Assembly (NCBI GenBank): GCA_934675045.1
Contig: CAKUPI010000057.1
Coordinates: 1-9,468 of the forward strand
Source: an uncultured Eubacteriales bacterium
GTDB taxonomy: Bacteria; Bacillota; Clostridia; Oscillospirales; Butyricicoccaceae
Direction: 5' to 3'
DNA: 9,468 nucleotides
Every line of letters starts with the position of its first letter. Within the stretch, counting starts at the first letter, position 1. The position numbers and the translations under genes are program-made. A model generated the notes under the pieces. It saw only the letters and a list, made by a program, of their open reading frames with translations, did not search any database and was not told the DNA's origin. Positions 1-4,832 of the stretch are shown here, piece after piece.

Positions 1-2
1 CA

Positions 3-137
3 CCCAAAACAACCATTCTGATGCGCAAAAAGGCCCCGATGGGCGACCCGGTGGAAATCTGCCTGCGCGGGTACGAGCTGACGCTGCGTCTGGAGGACGC
101 GCGGAAAATCACCGTCGAGGGAGGGACGCGGGCATGA
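3..137 (+). CDS. feoA: Ferrous iron transport protein A (FeoA), 3' end only
   Basis: This is the C-terminal 44 codons of a FeoA-type SH3-like domain protein; the 5' part lies before the window. The readable frame ends in the TGA at 135-137 and contains the segment APMGDPVEICLRGYELTLR, which matches the conserved FeoA ending (APLGDP-hydrophobic-RGYELxLR, then a basic/acidic helix and a short beta strand ITVE). FeoA is a small cytoplasmic accessory protein thought to support or regulate FeoB-driven Fe2+ uptake. Its stop overlaps the feoB start (ATGA, 134-137), so the two are translationally coupled. The feoB ribosome binding site (GGGAGGGA, about 121-127) lies inside this gene. The promoter and any iron-responsive operator must lie upstream, outside the window. 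Confidence 0.92.
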   Translation, partial: PKTTILMRKKAPMGDPVEICLRGYELTLRLEDARKITVEGGTRA

Positions 138-2152
138 GCCTGACCTTTGCCCTGGCCGGAAACCAGAACTGCGGCAAAACCACCCTGTTTAACCAGCTGA
201 CCGGCTCGCACCAGCACGTCGGCAACTTCCCCGGCGTCACCGTCGAGCGCAAGGAGGGGCAGATTAAGGATCACCCCGGAAACATCGTGGTCGATTTGCC
301 GGGCATTTACTCGCTGTCGCCCTACACTGCCGAAGAGGTGGTCACCCGCGACTTTCTGCTGTACGAGCGCCCCGACGCCATCATCAATATTCTGGACGCC
401 ACCAACATCGAGCGCAACCTGTATCTGACCTTGCAGCTGATGGAGCTGCAGGTGCCCATGGTGCTCGCCTTCAACATGATGGACGAGGTGACCCGAAGCG
501 GCGGGAGCATCGACATTCAGGCGCTGTCGCGCGATTTGGGCGTCGATGTGGTGCCCATTGTCGCCAGCCGGGGGGAGGGTCTTCACGAGCTGGTCGATCG
601 CGCCATCGCCGTCGCGCGGCAAAAGCGCCTGCCGGCGCGGCAGGACTTCTGCACCGGCGAGGTGCACAAGGCCATTCACTCCATTTCGCATATCATCGAG
701 GACCACGCGCGCGCGGCCGGTGTGCCGCTCCGCTTTGCGGCGACCAAGCTGGTCGAGGGCGACGAGCCCATGTTCAAGACCCTCAATATCCACCCGGGCG
801 ACGAGGAAATCATCCGCCACATCGTCTGCGATATGGAAGAGGCGCTCGGCACCGACCGCGAGGCGGCGCTGGCCGACATGCGGTATGAATACATCACAAA
901 CCTCGTCGCCAAAACGGTTTCCAAGCCGCAGGAAACGGCCGAGCAGCTGCGATCGCTCAAAATCGATCGGGTGCTGACCCACAAGTACTTTGCCATTCCC
1001 ATTTTTCTGGGCGTCATGCTGCTGATCTTCTGGCTGACCTTTTCCGTGATCGGCGGCACGCTGTCGGGCTGGATGCAGCTGGGAATCGAAAAGCTGACGG
1101 CGCTGACCGACAGCGGGCTGACCGTCGCCGGCGTCAGCCCGGCGCTGCACTCGCTCGTCATCGACGGCGTCTTTGCCGGGGTGGGCAGCGTGCTCGGGTT
1201 TTTGCCCATCATCGTCGTGCTGTTTTTCTTCTTGTCCATGCTCGAGGACAGCGGCTACATGGCCCGCGTCGCCTTTGTCATGGACAGCCTGCTGCGAAAA
1301 ATCGGCCTGTCCGGCCGTTCCTTTGTCCCCATGCTCATCGGCTTCGGCTGCTCGGTGCCCGCCATTATGGCGACGCGCACCCTGCCCGGAGAGCGCGACA
1401 AGCGCATGACCATTCTGCTCATTCCCTTTATGTCCTGCTCGGCCAAGCTGCCCATTTACGCGGTCTTTTCGGCGGCCTTCTTCCCCGGGCACAGCGCCCT
1501 TGTCATGATGGGCCTGTATATTTTCGGTATTCTGACCGGTATTCTGGCCGGATTTTTGCTGAAGAACACGGTGTTCCGCGGCAACCCGGTGCCCTTTGTC
1601 ATGGAGCTTCCGGCCTACCGGCTGCCCGGGCTGCAAAGCGCCCTTCTGCACATGTGGCAAAAGGCAAAGGACTTTATCGTCAAGGCCTTTACCATTATTT
1701 TCGTCGCCTCGATCGCCGTGTGGCTGCTGCAAAGCTTTGATTTCGGCCTCAACATGGTGAGCGACGGCAGCCGGAGCATGCTGGCGGCGCTCGGGCGATG
1801 GATAGCCCCGGTGTTCCGGCCGCTCGGCTTTGGAAACTGGCAGAGCGTCGCCGCCCTGATCACCGGGCTGTGCGCCAAGGAGACGGTGGTCAGCACCTTT
1901 ATGCAGCTGACCGGCGCCTCGACGTCGGCCGGGCTGGCCGCGGCGCTCCCCGGGCTGTTTACGCCGCTGCAGGCGGTGTCGTTTCTGGTCTTTACCCTGC
2001 TGTACATGCCCTGCGTCGCCGCGATGGCGGCCGTGCGCCGTGAGATGGGCGGAGGCCGGGCGATCGGGCTGATGGCCTTTCAAATCGCCGTGGCGTGGGT
2101 CATGGCCTTTCTGGTCTACACCGCGGGACTTGCCGTGGGGGGCCTGTTATGA
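134..2152 (+). CDS. feoB: Ferrous iron transporter FeoB, GTPase-coupled membrane permease
   Basis: This encodes a 672-residue, full-length FeoB that imports Fe2+ across the cytoplasmic membrane. The N-terminal G domain has all five GTPase motifs: G1 GNQNCGKT (9-16), the G2 region NFPGVTVE (31-38), G3 DLPG (54-57), G4 NMMD (114-117) and G5 ASRGEG (144-149). A helical linker follows to about residue 280. The membrane part (about 285-672) has two gate-type repeats with the usual signature Cys segments: GCSVPA (405-410), MSCSAKLPIY (433-442), TGLCAKE (578-584) and YMPC (624-627). The length is typical of the compact Firmicute form. The ATG start at 134 overlaps the feoA stop and has a purine-rich ribosome binding site 6-8 bases upstream. 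The stop overlaps the next gene start (ATGA, 2149-2152). Family assignment is secure; Fe2+ specificity is by family knowledge. Confidence 0.98.
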   Translation: MSLTFALAGNQNCGKTTLFNQLTGSHQHVGNFPGVTVERKEGQIKDHPGNIVVDLPGIYSLSPYTAEEVVTRDFLLYERPDAIINILDATNIERNLYLTLQLMELQVPMVLAFNMMDEVTRSGGSIDIQALSRDLGVDVVPIVASRGEGLHELVDRAIAVARQKRLPARQDFCTGEVHKAIHSISHIIEDHARAAGVPLRFAATKLVEGDEPMFKTLNIHPGDEEIIRHIVCDMEEALGTDREAALADMRYEYITNLVAKTVSKPQETAEQLRSLKIDRVLTHKYFAIPIFLGVMLLIFWLTFSVIGGTLSGWMQLGIEKLTALTDSGLTVAGVSPALHSLVIDGVFAGVGSVLGFLPIIVVLFFFLSMLEDSGYMARVAFVMDSLLRKIGLSGRSFVPMLIGFGCSVPAIMATRTLPGERDKRMTILLIPFMSCSAKLPIYAVFSAAFFPGHSALVMMGLYIFGILTGILAGFLLKNTVFRGNPVPFVMELPAYRLPGLQSALLHMWQKAKDFIVKAFTIIFVASIAVWLLQSFDFGLNMVSDGSRSMLAALGRWIAPVFRPLGFGNWQSVAALITGLCAKETVVSTFMQLTGASTSAGLAAALPGLFTPLQAVSFLVFTLLYMPCVAAMAAVRREMGGGRAIGLMAFQIAVAWVMAFLVYTAGLAVGGLL

Positions 2153-2304
2153 ACGGAGCGAGCTGGCTGCTTCTGGGCCTGATCGTTTTGCTGTGCGCGC
2201 TGGCCCTGCGCGCCATTCGAAAGGGCGGCCGCTGTGCAGGCGGCTGCCGGCACTGTCAACATTCCTGTCGGAAAGGTGAAGATAATCATGCAAACAACCT
2301 GTAA
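2149..2304 (+). CDS. FeoB-associated Cys-rich membrane protein
   Basis: A 51-residue protein starts at the ATG that overlaps the feoB stop (2149-2152). It has one N-terminal membrane helix (about residues 5-23, WLLLGLIVLLCALAL) and a basic, Cys-rich tail with the pattern C-x3-C-x2-C-x3-C at residues 29-40 (RCAGGCRHCQHSC). This architecture matches the FeoB-associated Cys-rich membrane protein family encoded just after feoB in many Firmicutes. The cysteine cluster suggests metal binding or redox sensing on the cytoplasmic side, but the role is not well established. The hydrophobic segment followed by a positively charged stretch predicts the Cys-rich tail faces the cytoplasm. A longer reading from 2095 exists but overlaps feoB for no benefit; the coupled ATG is preferred. 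The last 17 bases overlap the next gene. Confidence 0.86.
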   Translation: MNGASWLLLGLIVLLCALALRAIRKGGRCAGGCRHCQHSCRKGEDNHANNL

Positions 2305-2971
2305 CCCTGTACAATCACGCTCCCGCCGCGCCGCCGGCGACAAGGCGCTGGCGCTGGCCGGCGTCAGGGAAACGCTGCTCAAAAGCATTCTGGCCGGGCT
2401 GATGATCGGCATCGGCGGCACGGCCTTTCTCTCCTGCGAAAGCCGCGTGGTCGGCGCTTTGCTGTTTACCACCGGCCTCATCACCATCTGCAATATGGGC
2501 TACATGCTCTTTACCGGAAAGGTCTGCTACGCGCTGGAAAACGACTGGCGCTACGCGATCACGCTGGCGCTCATCACGCTGGGCAACCTGATTGCCTGCG
2601 TGCTGTACGGCACCGCCGTGGGGCAGTACCTGCCGAAGGTGGCCGAAAAGGCGGCTGACCTCTGCCAGGCCAAGCTTTTGCAGGCGGGCGGACAGACCTT
2701 TTTCCTCGGCATGCTGTGCGGCGTTTTGATGTACATTGCCGTTGTGACCTACCGGCGGCAGGAGGGGCTTTCGCGGTATATCGGCATTGTCACCTGCGTG
2801 CCCGCCTTCATCCTGTGCGGCTTTGAGCACTCGGTAGCCGACGCCGTCTACCTGAGCATGGCCGGCCTGCCCGCGGGCACCTGGCGTTTTTTGTTCATCG
2901 TTCTGGCCGGCAACGCCGTCGGCGGGCTGCTCTTCCCCGTGCTGCAAAAACTGGCCGGAGACAAAAACTGA
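2288..2971 (+). CDS. Formate/nitrite transporter (FNT) family channel, short form
   Basis: A 227-residue polytopic membrane protein of the FocA/NirC (FNT) family, aquaporin-like pentameric channels for small monovalent anions such as formate and nitrite. Family hallmarks are GFEHSVAD at 178-185 (His181 corresponds to the central pore histidine of FocA), the LFTGK loop at 74-78, GNLIA at 99-103, and the helix following GMLCG at 141. About six hydrophobic segments are visible (roughly 33-50, 55-72, 90-110, 138-154, 164-179 and 200-219). I start at ATG 2288, preceded by AAAGGTGA at about 8 bases; an in-frame GTG at 2234 would add 18 residues but would lie deep in the upstream gene. The protein is shorter than typical members (about 250-285 residues). 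It is coupled to the feo genes by a 17-base overlap. The transported anion cannot be read from sequence. Confidence 0.88.
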   Translation: MQTTCNPVQSRSRRAAGDKALALAGVRETLLKSILAGLMIGIGGTAFLSCESRVVGALLFTTGLITICNMGYMLFTGKVCYALENDWRYAITLALITLGNLIACVLYGTAVGQYLPKVAEKAADLCQAKLLQAGGQTFFLGMLCGVLMYIAVVTYRRQEGLSRYIGIVTCVPAFILCGFEHSVADAVYLSMAGLPAGTWRFLFIVLAGNAVGGLLFPVLQKLAGDKN

Positions 2972-2974
2972 TTC

Positions 2975-2991
2975 GGCGCGTGTGACGCGCC
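2975..2991 (+). other. GC-rich hairpin in the FNT-VanZ gap
   Basis: The stem GGCGCG / CGCGCC (2975-2980 with 2986-2991) closes a 5-base loop. There is no T-run after it, so it is not a convincing intrinsic terminator. It may partly stabilise or modulate the transcript between the FNT gene and the VanZ-family gene 59 bases downstream; read-through between the two is likely. Confidence 0.3.
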
Positions 2992-3030
2992 CGCGGCAGC
3001 CGGAGGGTTTCGGCGCCGGGAAGGAGAAGT

Positions 3031-4419
3031 ATGCACAGCTTTATACAGCTCATCGGCAGCCTGCTGCGCCGCGGCGCGGTCCTGGCCGCGGCCGCCGCCG
3101 TCCTGTGCGCCCTTGTCCTTGCAGCCGTCTGTTTGCTTTGCCGCCGCGGCGGCAGAAAAACCTTCCCGTGGGGGCGGAGCCTTCTTCTTACGGCGCTGGC
3201 GGGGTATATCGCCCTGCTGCTCTACGCGACGCTGTTTCGCTACACGGGCGGCGGGTTTTCCGACACAAACCTTCACCTGTTCCGCGCGTGGCGCGAGGCG
3301 TGGAACGGCTGCTCGGTGCAGAACTGGCTCAACGTGCTGCTCAATGTGGCCCTCTTTGTCCCGCTGGGCCTTTTGCTGCCGCCGCTGTCCGCCCGGCTGC
3401 AAAAGTGGTACCTGACCCCGGCGCTGGGGCTGGGGTGCTCTCTGCTCATCGAGAGCCTTCAGCACCTGACGGGCAGGGGGCTGTTCGACGTCGACGACCT
3501 CTTTGCCAACGCCCTCGGGTGCGCGCTCGGCTACTGCGTCGTCATGGCCCTTTTGCCGCGCGCCGCCCGGACAGAAAGGCCGCGGGCAAAGCGCCTTGCC
3601 TTTCTGGCCCTTCCGCTGGCCTTTGCCGCCGTGCTGACGGGGCTTTTTGCCGTCTATCAGCTCAAGGAATACGGCAACCTCGAGGAAGCCTTTACCGCCG
3701 ACACCGGGGGCGTCGTCTGGGAGCTGCAATGCCGGCTGGACGACACCGCGCGGACGGCGCCGGTTTACCGGACGGAGCCTTTGGACAAAAAGGCCTGCGA
3801 CGCCTTCGGCGCCGCCTTTGCTTTGCGCGCCGGAACCTCTTTTCCCGACGCCTATTACTACGACAACGCCACCATCTTTGCCAACCACGCCACAGGGGAT
3901 TTCCTGACGGTCAACTACCACGACCGCAGCTACGAATACACGCTTGGGGAGGAGCGGGGGAGGCTTAAATCGGCGCCGTCGGAAGCCGCCCTGCGCGGGC
4001 TGCTGGCCGAATACGGCATCGACGTGCCGCAAGAGGCCGTTTTCCGCAGCGAGGGCGAGGGCCGGTACGCCTTTTCGGTCGACATGCGGCGGGAAGGCGG
4101 GCGGCTGACAGACGGGGCGCTGCGCTGCCGTATTCGGGAGGACAACCGCCTGTACAAGGTGACAGACAGCCTTGTCACCGGCACCTATTACAAGGACGAA
4201 GCCGTCCTTTCGCAGGCCCGGGCCTTCGAGCGGCTCTGCGCGGGGAAGTTTTCGCACGGGGAGCGCTTTGCGCATTACGCCCCGGAGCGGGTGCAGGTGC
4301 GATCCTGCGCGCTGGATTACCGCGTGGACAGCAAGGGCTTTTACCGGCCGGTCTATGTGTTTGAGCTGGCGGCCGGCGGCGAGAGCATGGGCGGGTTTAT
4401 CGTGCCGGCCATGCAATGA
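3031..4419 (+). CDS. VanZ-family membrane protein with large C-terminal extracytoplasmic domain
   Basis: A 462-residue protein. The N-terminal 210 residues are a VanZ-like module: hydrophobic segments at about 15-37, 50-68, 98-118, 128-143, 155-175 and 188-209, with family signatures NVLLNVALFVPLGLLLP (101-117), ESLQ (141-144) and GRGLFDVDDLFANALGCALGY (starting at 148). VanZ members are associated with teicoplanin resistance in enterococci, but most homologues have no known role, so resistance should not be inferred here. After the last helix (about 209) comes a soluble domain of about 250 residues with no further membrane segments. By alternation of helices it would lie outside the membrane. 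Its last 80 residues (YKVTDSLV, YYKDEAVLSQA, then alternating strands FYRPVYVFEL) loosely recall YycI/PepSY-type folds; this is only an impression. AAGGAGA sits 4-5 bases before the ATG. A terminator follows at 4449. Confidence 0.88.
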   Translation: MHSFIQLIGSLLRRGAVLAAAAAVLCALVLAAVCLLCRRGGRKTFPWGRSLLLTALAGYIALLLYATLFRYTGGGFSDTNLHLFRAWREAWNGCSVQNWLNVLLNVALFVPLGLLLPPLSARLQKWYLTPALGLGCSLLIESLQHLTGRGLFDVDDLFANALGCALGYCVVMALLPRAARTERPRAKRLAFLALPLAFAAVLTGLFAVYQLKEYGNLEEAFTADTGGVVWELQCRLDDTARTAPVYRTEPLDKKACDAFGAAFALRAGTSFPDAYYYDNATIFANHATGDFLTVNYHDRSYEYTLGEERGRLKSAPSEAALRGLLAEYGIDVPQEAVFRSEGEGRYAFSVDMRREGGRLTDGALRCRIREDNRLYKVTDSLVTGTYYKDEAVLSQARAFERLCAGKFSHGERFAHYAPERVQVRSCALDYRVDSKGFYRPVYVFELAAGGESMGGFIVPAMQ

Positions 4420-4448
4420 CGGCGATTTTGGGAAAATCCGGGGCCTTG

Positions 4449-4470
4449 AAAGCGGCGTCAGGCCGTTTTT
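4449..4470 (+). terminator. Intrinsic terminator after the VanZ-family gene
   Basis: The stem AAAGCGGC / GCCGTTTT (GC core 4453-4456 with 4462-4465, loop GTCAG) runs into a five-T tract at 4466-4470. It lies 30 bases after the VanZ-family stop and is the likely end of the upstream transcription unit. The GC core is only 4 bp, extended by a G-T and A-T pairs, so efficiency may be moderate. Confidence 0.5.
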
Positions 4471-4514
4471 GGGGTCCTTGCTTTTTGCGGCGCCCGTGCG
4501 GGCGTCAAAAGAAT

Positions 4515-4534
4515 AAAAAAGGCGCCTGCGGCGC
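4515..4534 (-). terminator. Terminator-like hairpin facing the - strand, no assigned gene
   Basis: Read on the - strand, GCGCC-GCA-GGCGC (4534 down to 4522) is followed by C and then six T (4520-4515). The stem is short (5 GC pairs, triloop). No - strand protein gene reads into it, so it is either fortuitous or ends a short RNA transcribed antisense to the rnjA promoter region. Confidence 0.35.
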
Positions 4535-4563
4535 ACAATAGGAACGGCGGAAAAGAAAAAACT

Positions 4564-4591
4564 TTGCAAAAGCGCCATCCTGTGCTATACT
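4564..4591 (+). promoter_or_regulatory. Extended -10 sigma-A-type promoter for rnjA
   Basis: The -35 element is TTGCAA (4564-4569), followed by a 16-base spacer and then -10 TATACT (4586-4591) preceded by TGC (4583-4585), which gives an extended -10. Transcription would begin around 4597-4600, leaving a leader of roughly 235 bases before the rnjA ATG. This is the best promoter match I see in the window. Confidence 0.65.
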
Positions 4592-4612
4592 TATATGATA
4601 GTATGATGCTTA

Positions 4613-4642
4613 CCGTGGGCCTGTGTGAAAACAAGGCCGCGG
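4613..4642 (+). other. First leader hairpin upstream of rnjA
   Basis: Bases 4613-4621 (CCGTGGGCC) pair with 4635-4642 (GGCCGCGG), with one bulged G and one T-G wobble, closing a 13-base A-rich loop. It begins only about 15 bases after the predicted transcription start, so it would be a 5'-terminal stem-loop that could affect mRNA stability, including access for 5' exonucleases. Confidence 0.45.
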
Positions 4643-4672
4643 TTTAATAGAGAAAATTGCAGACGGCAGGCT

Positions 4673-4702
4673 GTTAACCCGTTGAATGGGGTTAGCTTTT
4701 TT
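4673..4702 (+). terminator. Attenuator-like terminator hairpin inside the rnjA leader
   Basis: The stem GTTAACCC (4673-4680) pairs with GGGTTAGC (4689-4696), with one T-G wobble and an 8-base loop, and is directly followed by six T (4697-4702). This is the layout of an intrinsic terminator, yet it sits downstream of the rnjA promoter and about 130 bases upstream of the gene. Some transcripts would stop here and yield a leader RNA of about 100 bases. Flanking segments CGGCAGGC (4664-4671) and GCCTGCCG (4740-4747) are perfectly complementary and would enclose it. No known riboswitch class is recognised. Confidence 0.5.
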
Positions 4703-4757
4703 ATCGTGCGCCCTTGCGGGGGCGCGGAAGGGCTTTGCCGCCTGCCGGAGAGTACAC

Positions 4758-4811
4758 ATGCCCCGAAAAAGGCGGCGCTTGCCGGTTTCAACAGGCCGGT
4801 CCGCCTGGTAA
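4758..4811 (+). promoter_or_regulatory. Short Arg-rich upstream ORF (17 codons) before rnjA
   Basis: An ATG at 4758 is preceded by GGAG (4747-4750) with a 7-base spacer, a good Shine-Dalgarno arrangement. It encodes the peptide MPRKRRRLPVSTGRSAW and stops at TAA 4809-4811, 21 bases before the rnjA ATG. Its early codons (CGA AAA AGG CGG CGC) are a run of basic residues that could slow ribosomes. Most of it lies in a region able to fold (AGGCGG 4769-4774 with CCGCCT 4801-4806). Translation is not proven; short frames of this size also arise by chance. Confidence 0.25.
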
Positions 4812-4832
4812 GGGCGAGAGAATGGAGAGTTT

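Larger units (their letters stand above)
4420..4832. other. 413-base intergenic regulatory region between the VanZ-family gene and rnjA
   Basis: No recognisable protein gene lies in this gap. In order it holds a + strand terminator (4449-4470), a 7-bp hairpin without a T-run (4489-4506), a terminator-like hairpin facing the - strand (4515-4534), an A-rich patch (4552-4563), an extended -10 promoter (4564-4591) and a structured leader with several hairpins and a short ORF ahead of rnjA. The T/A-rich promoter stretch stands out against the GC-rich surroundings. Open frames crossing it in either direction are extensions of shadow frames from the flanking genes. Confidence 0.8.

Noticed and set aside
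2234..2287. Upstream GTG start for the FNT gene
   Set aside because: It would extend the protein by 18 residues into the Cys-rich gene and lacks a good ribosome binding site, whereas ATG 2288 has AAAGGTGA at suitable spacing and fits the usual FNT N-terminus.
3031..4419. Glycopeptide resistance call for the VanZ-family gene
   Set aside because: No vanHAX-type or VanRS genes are nearby, and chromosomal VanZ-like proteins are common in Clostridia without resistance.
4489..4506. GC hairpin CGCCC-GTGC-GGGCG as a terminator
   Set aside because: Neither strand has a T-run after the stem (A-rich on the right on +, GCAAAAAG on -), so it does not meet the intrinsic terminator layout.
2848..4578. A 576-codon open frame on the - strand
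   Set aside because: It runs antisense over the whole VanZ-family gene and into the FNT gene. The product is Arg/Gln/Pro/Gly-rich with no domain pattern, as expected from the complement of GC-rich coding sequence, while the + strand frame shows clear membrane helices and VanZ motifs.
4603..4647. A 14-codon frame (MMLTVGLCENKAAV) at the start of the rnjA leader
   Set aside because: It has no Shine-Dalgarno and would begin almost at the predicted transcription start. It shows no amino-acid bias typical of a leader peptide, so there is too little support.
4601..4832. Known riboswitch or T-box in the rnjA leader
   Set aside because: I do not see the T-box consensus or the core of any riboswitch class I can recognise by eye; the structure is kept as an unassigned leader.
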